From NCBI GenBank assembly GCA_003427395.1, contig BFEA01000319.1:652489-673804 (forward strand): DNA of 21,316 nt, read 5' to 3'. The notes below the pieces were generated by a model. It did no database searches. It was not told the origin of the DNA and saw only the letters and a list, made by a program, of their open reading frames with translations. Shown piece by piece: positions 1 through 8,910 of the stretch. Made by a program: the position numbers and the translations under genes. Source of the DNA: Chara braunii (lineage: Eukaryota > Streptophyta > Charophyceae > Charales > Characeae). Position 1 is the first letter of the stretch; each line of letters starts with the position of its first letter.

Positions 1-30
1 TGGGCGGGCGGGCGTGCGGGCGTGCGGGCA
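1..30. repeat. GC-rich simple repeat
   Basis: The window opens with short imperfect reiterations of GGGCG and GTGCGGGC. It is low-complexity sequence with no coding signal. Confidence 0.6.
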
Positions 31-35
31 CGACC

Positions 36-581
36 ATGCACCCCCCCGAACGCCTTTTCAACCGAGAGAGAGAAACGATAACTAACCGAAACCGACAGTC
101 GAGGGCGGCGGCGGGCGCGTGTGTGTGGATGGCAGTCGACGTCCGGCGGCAGAAAATGACACAGGGGGCAACGAAAATGCCAGAAAGCGACACGGAAGAC
201 GTGGGGGGAACGCAAGAGTTCCGAAACCGAGGAGCAAAGCAAAAAAAAATTGTCGGGCGACGCCGCGAAAAAGGGAAAAAAAAGTCGGAAAGCGACACGG
301 AAGATGCGGGGGGAACGAAAGAGTTCAAAACCGGAAAAAAAAAAAAAAAACACAGGGTGACGCCGCGAAAAAGAAAAAAAAAACCGTCGGGAAGCGACAC
401 GACGACAAAAAAAATGGGACGAAAACTAAAAAAACGTCGGAAAGCGACACGGAAAACGAGGGGGGAACGAAAGAGTCCAAACCGGGGAACCGCGAAAAAA
501 AAAAAAAAAAAAAACGCCACGAGACACCACGAAAAAGAAAAAGAAAGCCGACGACCACTTATCAAACGGCAGACGCTTTAA
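36..581 (+). other. Lysine-rich open frame over the minisatellite, doubtful gene
   Basis: An open frame of 181 codons spans the minisatellite. It encodes a very basic protein with Lys runs and a repeated acidic peptide of the type ESDTEDxGGTKEF. Because the first repeat spacings are multiples of three, the peptide repeats in frame; after the shortened third unit the same peptide continues in the +2 frame (119-655). The A runs alone would produce Lys codons in any frame, so openness is weak evidence of coding. No domain is recognised, and no promoter or splice signal is evident. It is most likely non-coding repeat. Confidence 0.15.
183..545. repeat. A-rich minisatellite, about 105-bp unit, four copies
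   Basis: A unit beginning GRAAGCGACACG recurs at about 183, 288, 390 and 440. The first two spacings are 105 and 102 bp; the third unit is shortened to about 50 bp. Full units share a GGGGGGAACG block, an AAGAGTYC block, a CGCCGCGAAAAAG block and long A runs of variable length. The A-run lengths account for most of the length differences between copies. This is directly visible in the sequence; the origin is unknown. Confidence 0.8.
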
Positions 582-659
582 GATATTCGCTCACATCTAC
601 GCCCGCTGCCGCCTGGCCCCGTGAGCACGCTCTCTCATTTCATGGCGCACTGTGAACAT

Positions 660-1440
660 TTCGGTACGCGCACCCCTTTCCACAGTCCCCCGCCCTGGAT
701 CACCTTCATCCACCACCCCTCCTCAAAACTTCGACCCCGGATCCGGCGCGCAGCGGGCCATCGACGTTCCCCCATGGCCAATTCTGCTTAAGGGTTAGGA
801 TATATTTTTTTATATATTTTTTGGGAAAAAGCAAGGAATTCATTAATATAAACCATGAGGCCGAGAATTCCTCACAAACAACCCGGAACAAAATCAGAAC
901 CGGCTGAGACCGTGGCCCAGCTCAAGATCGTGGGGATGGCCCCGACAACACATATTACCACTCAGTACGACCCGCCTGACGTATTCAATTGCTACTCTTC
1001 AGGCTTCTTCAGACTTGCAATTCAAACATTTCAACTAATGACTCAACCTACTTCACTAAGTGTTTAGCCTAGCTCCTACTCAGGGTAAAGCCCCTGTAGT
1101 CCCTGCCTAACTCGGCAGAGTGGATCTTAGTCCCCTAAGTCCTGGACACTCTCGAACCCCCTTACCCTTCTGCCTCTTACTGTGGATACATAACCGATTG
1201 CGCCTGGTTGGTCGTCCGAACTCCCTCTACCACCCCAGCCCTGCACCAACCTATACTGTGTAATCTATAACACAGTTCTCCCCTACTCCTTGTCTGTTGT
1301 TTACTTTTTCTGATTTTTCCTACACTACCAATCCCCTCCCTCACAACTTTCTTAGCTTATCAACCAGTCTCAGAAGAGCAGACCTCCTTCGTTCTTGATA
1401 GTAACTAGCTTCCCCCCTTGCACCCAGGTGTCTTGAAACC
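660..1440. other. No recognisable gene; probable LINE1 3' flank
   Basis: No frame here shows a recognisable protein. On the minus strand this stretch follows the last LINE1 coding block, so at least its right part is probably LINE1 3' untranslated sequence. A T- and A-rich patch at about 800-831 could be an eroded A-tail on the minus strand, but no clean poly(A), stem-loop or target-site duplication could be identified. The true 3' end of LINE1 therefore stays open. Confidence 0.4.
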
Positions 1441-1443
1441 ATC

Positions 1444-1638
1444 TCAGTCCTGCCACTCTTCCTCTGCCCAGGGCACTTTCCTTCTCCAGTCAGCAAAAAT
1501 CATTCTCCGGGTCATAGCCTTGAAGGTAACCTTCATCTCCGGGTCTAGCATTAACCTTCCTTCAAAAACTCTTCTATTTCTTTCCACCCAGATAATCCAG
1601 AAACCCACCGCCCGAAATGTCTGGCGACATATCCCCAT
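1444..1638 (-). pseudogene. LINE1 ORF2 C-terminal tail
   Basis: The frame encodes a Trp-rich segment containing FWIIWVERNRRVFEG. Many plant LINE ORF2 proteins end with a similar WxIWxxRN motif downstream of the CCHC finger, and LINE2, LINE3 and LINE4 in this window have related segments (for example LWAIWRRRC and LAIWKKRC). The block ends at a TGA at 1444-1446; this could itself be a mutated Trp codon, since the frame continues sensibly for about 15 residues. It is out of frame with the finger block to its right. Confidence 0.6.
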
Positions 1639-1715
1639 CCTCTACGTAACTGCAGGTTTTCTGAGATCCCTCCTAGCAGCACCCACTCCTTGTCCGATTT
1701 GAGTGCTCCCTCTGT

Positions 1716-1940
1716 CTAACCTTCCCACTGTTTGGCCCACCACTCCCAGATTCTCCTCGACGCTGGGCAGTCGCACCATATGTGTATTGTTGACCCGAAG
1801 GACCATAAACATCTCTTACATTGGCTATCAACCTTCATACCTCTACACATCAGCCATACTGCTGACGGTGTGGCAAGCAGGGAGGCTATTCTCATAATCG
1901 AGGCAGCTCTGGGTTCGGTGCTTCTGCTAGTTGAGACCAA
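1716..1940 (-). pseudogene. LINE1 ORF2 CCHC finger region (zf-RVT-like)
   Basis: The frame contains CKRC followed about ten residues later by HIWCDCP and then WEWW. This resembles the CxxC...H...C zinc-binding module (zf-RVT family) that follows the RT in plant LINE ORF2 proteins; family members use it for RNA or DNA binding during target-primed reverse transcription. The preceding residues VWLMCRGM fit the helix that normally comes before the finger. The block ends at a TAG at 1716 and is separated by frameshifts from the blocks on both sides. Confidence 0.65.
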
Positions 1941-2227
1941 CAGTTTCGTAGAGCCTGTCTTATCTTTTCAGACTCCTCCGGGTAAACTCTGCTCCATCTT
2001 TCCGTAGCTATGGTAAGTGGAAAGGATGCTGGAGCCTGCATTTCGTAGGCCAAATTCAGTGTGAATTCATCTAGCCGGGTGTGTTCTCCCTGCTGCCCTC
2101 TGCTCCTCCAAGCCTACTGATTGGGGTCGGCTTTCAATAGCGCAATTGGATTTCCTGCATTCCACACCTTCACTTTCCAATCCCCTTCCTCACTTACCTC
2201 TTCTCTAGTTCTGACTTCTACCAGTGT

Positions 2228-2557
2228 TCATGTCACATGTGGGGACTGATAACAATTTTTCTCCTCGTTCTTCGTTAACTCCCCTTCTGAGTTTGTCAAC
2301 CTCCACTGTTGGAACCTTTGTCCTCTATGTTCCACTACCTTCAGGAACTTGCGTGATGTAGCATTAGGGGTATCCCCTTGTTGAATCATCTCATACCGGT
2401 GCCTGGAGGGTTGGGTTGCGCTGGGGATAGAATACTCCGCCATTCCTCTAGAGTTGCTTCTAAGATCTGATTCCTCTTCTGTCTGATGTACTTGCATGGC
2501 TTCAATTTTGCCTCCATCTCTTCCCCTGTGTTCCACATACTCGTTCGTTCGTTTCAC
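2228..2557 (-). pseudogene. LINE1 ORF2 linker between RT and finger
   Basis: An open frame of about 109 codons, rich in Glu, Arg and Gln, lies between the RT thumb block and the finger block of LINE1. The frame extends upstream across about 2590 with residues that fit a continuation of the ORF, so a frameshift near 2590 joins it to the neighbouring block. No domain is recognised; assignment rests on position and strand. Confidence 0.45.
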
Positions 2558-2589
2558 AGATCTCTCAGTCTTACCACTCCATGCTCCAC

Positions 2590-3228
2590 CTAAGCTTTGT
2601 CGTAGCTTCCTGGTTCCAAATTTGTCATCAACATCATCCCATTAGAGTCTTTGATACGTGGGTTTTCGAAGATGATTTGTGATAGAACTTCTTCCTTGGT
2701 GTGTGCGTTGCACAACATATCTGGTTTAACCTTTTCCCACGCCTTCAACACCGCCCGCCAGAACTCAGGCTTCAAGTTTCGTCTAAGAAATGACTTAATC
2801 CAGACGCAAGCCCATACATCTGACTTTCGTTTCAGGTGCCATTCCCTGCTCAAAATTCTCTCTCCCAAATCTACCCAATGTTTGTCCTTCTCTAAAGTGA
2901 TGGCCCGAACTATCCATCTGGTTAGCATAGCTTGATTCCTCCTACCCGGGTCCACCATCCCCAATCCTCCTTCATGTCTAGATGCGCAGATAAGATCCCA
3001 GGCAACTTTCGACATGACCCCTTCTCCTTCTTCTACGTAGGGTCTCCAGATGAACCTGGCCGCCTTCCTTTTGACTACCGCTTGAGTCTTTTTCCCAACT
3101 GGTCTGACGTTGCCCACATACGTAAGTAGTGCAAATAAGGCCACATTCACTACCAGGGCTCGGCCAAACAACGACAGATGTGGTGCCCTCCCCCACGTTG
3201 TCATTTTTTGCAGCACTTTTGTTTGCAT
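2590..3228 (-). pseudogene. LINE1 ORF2 RT thumb and connection region
   Basis: The 212-codon frame includes WGRAPHLSLFGRALVVN, matching the LxxWxxxxLSxxGRxxxIN motif after the RT palm in L1-like ORF2, then SKVAWDLIC and GGLGMVDP, matching the usual VAWxxxCxPxxxGGLGI block. These are conserved landmarks of LINE RTs. It follows the palm block but lies in a different frame: at least two frameshifts lie between 3228 and 3290. The start residue is internal, not a real initiation site. Confidence 0.8.
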
Positions 3229-3281
3229 GATTTTCTCCTATCGTAATGCACATGACGTAAGTGTCACCTGAGAAACCTTTC

Positions 3282-5558
3282 TTATTCATCCTGTTGAATC
3301 CGTTTCATACCCCAGTCCACCATTGGAGCGTACTGCGAAGGGAGGAGGTACACGGAAGTGGACCAGTTGATGGCGACTTCTGAGAATTTCTCGTATTGTC
3401 GAAGGCAGTAACGCAGCGCTGATATAGACTCCGTGGTGTTTGCAAAAACCGCAAACAGGTCATCTGCTAAAGACTTCACCTTGCAAGCTCGGCGTCCAAG
3501 GTCCACTTCTACGATCTGTTCATGGGCCCTGATGTTGTTCAAGGGGACCTCCAAGTGGAGCCCAAACAGTACGGGTGCCAATGGACATCCCTGTCGTCGT
3601 GAACGAGACAACCGAAATGGAGCGGAGATGTGTCCGTTGACCAAAACTGCTGCAATTGGCAAGGAGTACAAGGCTATTACCCAATTGCAGAACATTTCTT
3701 CAAATTCCATGATCCTTCTGAGCGACGTCATCGCATACGACCAGTTCACCCGGTCGTAAGCTTTTTCCATGTCGAGCAGCAGTACGGCTACCTCCAACTC
3801 TTATTGATTCACCACTTCCAGAACTTCAACTATTGTGACGATGTTCTCATAGATAGACACACCCTTCATGAACATTGCTTGATCATCTTCCACCAGTTGC
3901 AGTAAATACTTCCCCAGTCTGCAAGCTAGCATTTTTGTCGGGATCTTATAGGAGACTTTCAACAGCGAAGTCGGTCTCCAATTCGTGATTTCGTTGGTGT
4001 CCCCCTTTTTGAATATGATCCCTTTACACACATTAACCGGCATCCTTCCTCCCATCTGGATTTCGTTGTAGATTTCCACTTTGTCTCTGCCCATCACCTC
4101 CCAGTGTTTTCAGTAGAATTCCGCCCGTAGTCCGTCATTCCGCGGAGTCTTCCCATTTGTCATCGCGTTCAACGCTTCTCCTGCTTTCTCCTGTGTGATC
4201 GGCCGGTCCAAGTCAAGTCAGCCCTGAGTTGATAGTCTTACTGTGGTGTTCTCCCTGTAGTCTGTGTCCGCTCCCTGTCCTGGCCTCCTTGATGTGAGGA
4301 TGTCGCGATAGTACAATACCGCACGTTTGCACATTTCGGTTGGGGTACTTGCTGCTGGTTCATCCGGATCAAGTGGGTGTTTGAGTTCCTTCATGGCTGG
4401 GGCAGATATGGCCCACACCAGCCTTTGAAACACTTCCTTCGATATCCTGTCATACACTTGCTGCCCCTTGATCTTCACTCTTTCCGGCCACAAATTTGAC
4501 TTTTCCTGTTGTTTTGCGTCCCATTCTGCCAGTTTGTGCACTCTCTCTTTTCCCCATGTCAACTCGGAGTTCGGATGACCTTTCATTCTGCTTTTTGCTT
4601 CCTACATCCTTTTACAATACTTTATTTCCTCCCTGTTCCAGTTTAGAGCCAAGATACGTGAGAACGCGTCTAGTAGTTTGGAAAGAATCTTGATCCCCGT
4701 GTCCCACCATTCTGCCAGAGTAGGAAACTTCTGCTTCTGTTTTCCCCAACGTTCCCAAAATGTCACTGTCCACTGGGTCAGCTCGTCATTTCTCAGATTC
4801 ATTGTATTCAATTTAAAATACCCACGGCCTCGAGACTAGTCGGCTCCCAAGTTGAAGGTTCCGATCACTGGTTTGTGATCCGAAACAGGGTTGTTTGCTG
4901 TGTGGATGCTAACCAACCCTTCTCTGACCCTTTCCCCAATCAATAAATAATTTATCCTTCTCCCTTTCCCCCGGTGTGAGAACCAGGTATAACCTGGCTC
5001 CCCCAGGTGGAGGTCCCTCTAGGAGTCATGGAGCTCTAGATCCATCAGGAGATCTACTAGTGTCAGTGTATCCTTTGGGCACCCCTTGGTCTCTTGGTCT
5101 GGTCATACATCCAAACTAGTGTTCTAATCGCCTCCTATTACTACATCGTCCACATCCGATAGGACTACTCTCAGTTCCTCGAAGAAGGTTATTCTTTCTG
5201 TTCTTTCGATTGGTGCATACACTGAAGCAACTGCCCATGTGCGATCCCCGTGACGTAGGACAACCCAGGCCCATCTGCCCCATAGATCAGCATAAGAATC
5301 AATTATTTCTGCCTCTAAGTCTTTATGTAAGAGAATTCTCACCCCCCCTTCTGTACCATTCGCCGCAGCCCAAAGTTGTGGCCCATCTCACCACGTCCCA
5401 AATTCCGCAATCTTTTCAATGTTCAACTTGGTTTCTTAGAAGCAGACAATCAAAATTTTATTCTCGTGCAACCATGACTTGACTCGCGCTCTTTTACACC
5501 TCCTTGTTGTATCACCGAAGCCTTGCAGGTTCCACGTGGTAATCCGGACTTTAAACAT
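3282..5558 (-). pseudogene. LINE1 ORF2: AP endonuclease plus reverse transcriptase palm
   Basis: ORF2 starts at ATG 5558-5556, 25 nt after the ORF1 stop. The endonuclease shows ITTWNLQGFG (metal-binding Asn region), an ETKL catalytic-Glu motif, VASVYAP, GGD-stop-N (the GGDxN site), YTWFSHRGKGRRIN (the canonical RID Asp is Asn here) and SDHKPV. The RT follows with ITNWRPTSLL, motif A LLLDMEKAYDRVNW with its catalytic Asp present, motif B RRQGCPLAP and motif C LADD. All of this stays in one frame for 2.28 kb. Stops in that frame include 5438-5436 (Gln in ETKL motif), 5390-5388 (Trp-like), 5126-5124, 4604-4602, 4220-4218, 3803-3801 and 3284-3282. In related elements ORF2 nicks DNA and primes cDNA synthesis at the target. 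Confidence 0.9.
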
Positions 5559-5583
5559 TGTGAGATGCTGCCCCCTCGTGTAA

Positions 5584-6117
5584 CTAGATGTGGGATTGAG
5601 GCTGCCTGTCTGTTGACCAACTTTGAGTGAGCGTCGTTTTCACGAAGTTTGAATCAAGTTTCTTCTCCTTTGGCAACCGAATCTTCAACTCCGAGATAGC
5701 ATCTGCCGTTAACATTAACGGGGAGATCACAAAGCAGGAAAGGTTTTGTTTCCTTGCTTCTGTGAAGATTGCTAGCGGAGTTAATCTCAGACCGAGGTTC
5801 TTTAGTTCAACCAATTTGTTCTCTGATATCCTTGTGTCCACGATTGGAACATAGAACTTCACTTTGTTTCCAGTAGGCCCGAAGAGTATCCTCGACATCA
5901 CCAAGTCCGGGATGACCCTCGTTAGGAAGGAGTCCAGCCTGGTATAGAGTTTGCAGGCGTTGTCGGCATCTCCGAGACTGCTTGACCGAATAACATATGT
6001 GGCCCTGTGCCTTTTTGCCAAGTAACTACCCATAGCGCACCGCGGGTCGCCGTACAAACCAGCGGTATGACGTACTGTATCATCCCCTGTACCTGGTTCC
6101 TTGATGCAGCCAATCAT
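5584..6117 (-). pseudogene. LINE1 ORF1, C-terminal part
   Basis: The 177-codon frame follows the Gly/Pro-rich ORF1 start and ends 25 nt before the ORF2 ATG, so it is probably the second half of ORF1. It mixes hydrophobic and charged residues and looks folded (for example VIPDLVMSRILFGPTGNKVK). No CCHC knuckle or clear RRM motif could be recognised. It overlaps the upstream frame in an ATGA arrangement (6117-6114). The downstream frame also stays open for some codons upstream of its ATG, which favours one frameshifted ORF1 over two overlapping genes. Confidence 0.5.
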
Positions 6118-6569
6118 TTGTACCTCGTTGTCGTCTGCCCTGGGGTAACCATCCCCACTTCATGGCTTATGGATCTCTCAGAATCGCTTCTAGACCGTCT
6201 TGAGGCTATGGACCGTTCTGGTGTGATCTCTAGTTGCGAAGTCATGCTTAGCCGTCTTTGCTTCCCTGCTCCTCTAGATTTCGATCGCCCAGGTGTAGTC
6301 TCTGAGCCACCGTGACCATTCCCACTTGTCTCTCTCCCAGGTATCCCCGGAGATGGTTGGGGGAAAATCGGCACGCCGCTCCTTCCTGCTAGAGCTTGAT
6401 TGGGGAAGCCTGGGACATTTGCCCCCTGATGGCCACTAGTCCCGACATGACTCGTTGTTGGTATCCCTGGTTGGCCTCCCATATGGCTCATCGCTTGTGC
6501 CCCCACCTGTCCTCCTAGCATTCCTGCCCATAGTGCCGAATGCACACTTTTCACGAACAACCAGTCCAT
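6114..6569 (-). pseudogene. LINE1 ORF1, N-terminal low-complexity part
   Basis: The frame starts at ATG 6569-6567 and runs 151 codons. It is rich in Gly, Pro, Ser and His, with basic clusters such as RSKSRGAGKQRR and SRRSRSDSERS. It is probably disordered; in LINE ORF1 proteins basic, flexible regions of this kind commonly serve RNA binding, but that is inference here. It stops at TGA 6116-6114, inside the start codon of the next frame. Upstream there are only 6 nt between the ATG and an A-rich tract that seems to be the LINE2 tail. Confidence 0.5.
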
Positions 6570-6575
6570 TGCGGA

Positions 6576-6600
6576 TTTTTATTTTTTATTTTTTTAAATA
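6576..6600 (-). repeat. A-rich tail of LINE2 (T-rich on plus strand)
   Basis: On the minus strand this reads as short A runs separated by single T residues (TTTAAAAAAATAAAAAATAAAAAT). It follows the LINE2 stem-loop and therefore looks like the 3' tail of LINE2. It ends 6 nt before the LINE1 ORF1 ATG. It could alternatively be an A-rich 5' leader of LINE1. Confidence 0.55.
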
Positions 6601-6615
6601 AACACCCTTTTGTTT

Positions 6616-6649
6616 GTTAGAGGTGTTGATACGAGCAGACACCTCTAAC
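6616..6649 (-). other. 3'-terminal stem-loop of LINE2
   Basis: The two arms GTTAGAGGTGT and ACACCTCTAAC are perfect 11-bp inverted repeats around a 12-nt loop. On the minus strand the hairpin lies just before the A-rich tail. A related hairpin occupies the same place in LINE3 (13715-13769). In several LINE families the RT recognises a stem-loop near the RNA 3' end; applying that role here is inference. Confidence 0.65.
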
Positions 6650-6890
6650 ATCATAGGGGGACTCCATCTATTGGTGGGGAGTATCACCTGCTGGAAACCG
6701 GGTCCAGCGTCCCATTTTAATACAGCATTAATGCAACTTTGCAGAAGAGATGTTTCTGGTGAGCATGAGGCTACTGCCTGCCAGCATTGATTACCCTGGG
6801 TGACCAGGGGATTAACTGTGCAAGCTTACTACGTTAAGGTGAAATTTTGCTTATCAGACCTATTGAGATCAACAAACCTTGCCCTCATTG
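6650..6890 (-). other. LINE2 3' untranslated region, no gene seen
   Basis: Between the LINE2 coding end and the terminal stem-loop no frame shows a recognisable protein. It is read as LINE2 3' UTR by position. Confidence 0.4.
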
Positions 6891-6891
6891 A

Positions 6892-7143
6892 TTACTGTAG
6901 TCTCCAGAGGTAATAAGGCCTCCAGAGGTGATAAAGCATGGAGGAAACCTCTTCGCCTTGTACCAGGCGCCAGATACCTGCTGCTGAAATCTTAGCTCCT
7001 CCTTCTTTATTGTTTCCCCATTCAGGATGCCGGTTGACCGCTGAATACTTCCGTGTCCTTGGTCCGCCGTTCGTGGGGGCTGCTTGTGCTGTTGGCCCTT
7101 GATCTATCTTCTGAATCCTGGTACCCAATCCAACCCAAACCAT
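6892..7143 (-). pseudogene. Possible LINE2 ORF2 C-terminal extension
   Basis: This 83-codon frame starts just beyond the G20 run. Its first residues, MVWVGLG, resemble the VSWFGLE sequence at the C-terminal end of LINE3 ORF2, so it may contain the end of LINE2 ORF2 followed by translated UTR. In LINE3 the protein stops right after that motif, so most of this frame is probably non-coding. Confidence 0.3.
6902..6934. repeat. Two-copy direct repeat, 18-bp period
   Basis: CTCCAGAGGTAATAA (6902-6916) recurs as CTCCAGAGGTGATAA (6920-6934) with one mismatch. It lies in the distal part of LINE2. Confidence 0.75.
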
Positions 7144-7162
7144 TGCCTATCAACTAAGGATA

Positions 7163-7182
7163 GGGGGGGGGGGGGGGGGGGG
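7163..7182. repeat. G20 homopolymer
   Basis: An uninterrupted run of 20 G lies in LINE2. Read on the minus strand it is C20 following a Pro/Ser-rich ORF2 end. The equivalent place in LINE3 (Pro-Asp-Pro-Phe-Pro region) has no such run, so it has expanded in LINE2, or the assembly is uncertain here. Confidence 0.9.
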
Positions 7183-7184
7183 AG

Positions 7185-7725
7185 AGGGCTCGGGGAATTC
7201 AGAAGGGGGGCGCATCGGGATTACGGGGTCGACTTCTGTCCAGTTGTTAAAGATGATTTTATAGTCTTTTTTAATCCTCTCCTGCTCCTCCTCGTTTCCC
7301 TGAGTCCCCTCGCCGGCCCATTCCACCCTTGCTATCGAACCCCCTTTATCCCCCCCTAGCCAGTTGTTACATAATTATTTTATTTTGGTTGTGATTTCCT
7401 GCTTGTTGTGTAAAAATGCAATCTTGCTTTTGGTATTTTCCCATCTTTCTCTCAAGTCTGTTTGTATTTGTTGCTTGATAAGTTCTGTAAATTTTGGCCC
7501 TTTAATCCTTGCCCCTTTCATTTCCAGTGTGCACCTGCGTCTCCAAATAGCCCACAGTACTGCCCTCCTTCCTAATTCAAAAAGGTTCGAAGTGAACAGG
7601 TCCGGAGGGTCCGGGAGCCAGGCCCCGCATAGTATGGCTTTCCAGTCCCATGGCCACTGTGCGTTTGTGCCCATCTGCTGCCAGATGCGGTCCCACCATC
7701 GCCAGGCCCACACTGACTTGGGCAT
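7185..7725 (-). pseudogene. LINE2 ORF2 C-terminal domain
   Basis: The frame has WAWRWWDRIW, GRRAVLWAIWRRRC and then, past a TAA at about 7375, NNWLGGDKGG and VDPVIPM. LINE3 shows the counterparts WLWRWWDRIW, GRRAVMWAIWYRRC, QNWLGGDQGG and VDPSIPL in the same order, so the homology runs through the stop. The block is out of frame with the finger block to the right; the frameshift lies near 7735, just after the finger's final Cys-Pro. Confidence 0.75.
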
Positions 7726-7734
7726 TGTATGAAC

Positions 7735-8910
7735 ACATGTTCTATGGTTTCAGGGATTTTCCTGGTCGGGAAATTGCCCTCACACCTTTTGCACCATGGA
7801 ACAGTCTGACCACGCTGCTCTAGATTGGTTCTGTCTATGAGCCAGTCGTTTGTAGGGAGACACCTGTGGTCTATCTGCCACTCCAAGGAGGTTATGTTTG
7901 CTGGGCTGACCCTGGTCCCTACGAACCATCGAATGTGTCGCAATTCATTTTGGTGGATGTTTAAATGGAGCGACCAACGGTTTCTGACCTTTTCTCTCAG
8001 TTTCACTCGGGGACGCAGCATTCTATAGATTGTTTTGACCGAGAGAAAGTGCAGTTGGTGTGTGTGGGGCTGTCCCCCCTTTAGGGTGGTGGTCCATTTC
8101 CATTCTACCGGGTCCAGTGCCAGTTTTGACAGTGGTGTCTCTGGGTTATATGCTACCCACTTGTCCCCTGTGCTCAGGACCCGGATTCTGTAGATCTGCG
8201 CCTTTTCCACCCATAACAGCTCCTCCGGAGAGGTTCTTGTCAGTATATTGTTAGGTTGATGGTGAAAGAGAGAGATCAGTGTATCCCCATTTGGGTTTAC
8301 TACCACTACATTCCCTATCAGGCTTTCTATTCCTCTAAGTGTCACCCAATCGCTCTCTTCTATGTGCGGTCCCTTTCTTAGTTTACGTACCCAGTCCAAC
8401 GGGATCGAGAAGACCAGTTTTTCCAATGCCTCTTCGATGTTGTGGCAATATCTGAGGTTGGGCCGAAGTTGGCCTAGACTGAGTCAATCTTTATTCGTCG
8501 GGTCCCAAATGTCTTTCACCCGCAGGACCCCTTGTTTCACCCACCCTTTCCACGGACTGTATGAGCTCAAATACATCCTACTACGTCTGTCTCTAATGTT
8601 TCTATTCCCGAAGAGTGGTTGTCTCATCACCTCTTCCCAGCGTCCGGGGGAAGGCCTGTCTGGTTGCGGCAATCTCCGCCACTTCTTGAGGAGCGTGGCC
8701 CAGAAAGGGTCGTTTTGCAGGTCCTTCCTTGCCGTTTTTTTCTCCTCCGGCCCCTTTTTTATGTGTTTTTTTGGTATGGGTCAGTTTTTGTCCTCCACCC
8801 ACGTGAGGGGGTTCACCCTTGACGGGGTCTGGGGGGCCAGTCTGGCTATCTGTTCCAGTGCCAGCGCCCTCCATGGGATCTCCAGGTCAAAAATTAGTCT
8901 CAACATCCAT
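7735..8910 (-). pseudogene. LINE2 ORF2 linker and CCHC finger region
   Basis: This continues the RT frame. After the TAA at 8910-8908 it carries RWEEV, SPWKGWV and SIPLDWVRKLRKGP, then VNPNGD, and finally the finger WCKRC...TIEHVFIQCP, a CxxC...H...C module of the zf-RVT type. Internal stops are TGA 8783-8781 and TGA 8486-8484; both align with Trp in LINE3. The first stop, TAA, aligns with a Gln in LINE3. The frame is intact for indels up to about 7735. Confidence 0.8.

Larger units (their letters stand above)
1444..6569 (-). mobile_element. LINE1: non-LTR retrotransposon with ORF1 and ORF2, degraded
   Basis: This is a long L1-like LINE on the minus strand. It carries an ORF1 region (6569 to 5584) and then, after a 25-nt gap, an ORF2 region starting at ATG 5558. 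ORF2 has an endonuclease, a reverse transcriptase, a C-terminal zinc finger and a Trp-rich tail in the order usual for L1-clade elements. The ORF2 frame is unbroken by indels from 5558 to 3282 but holds about eleven stop codons. Further left, several frameshifts separate the coding blocks. The element cannot be autonomous now. The right end is tight against the tail of LINE2. The left end is undefined and probably lies beyond 1444. Confidence 0.88.

Noticed and set aside
325-558. Phe-rich minus-strand frame
   Set aside because: Antisense of the A runs in the minisatellite.
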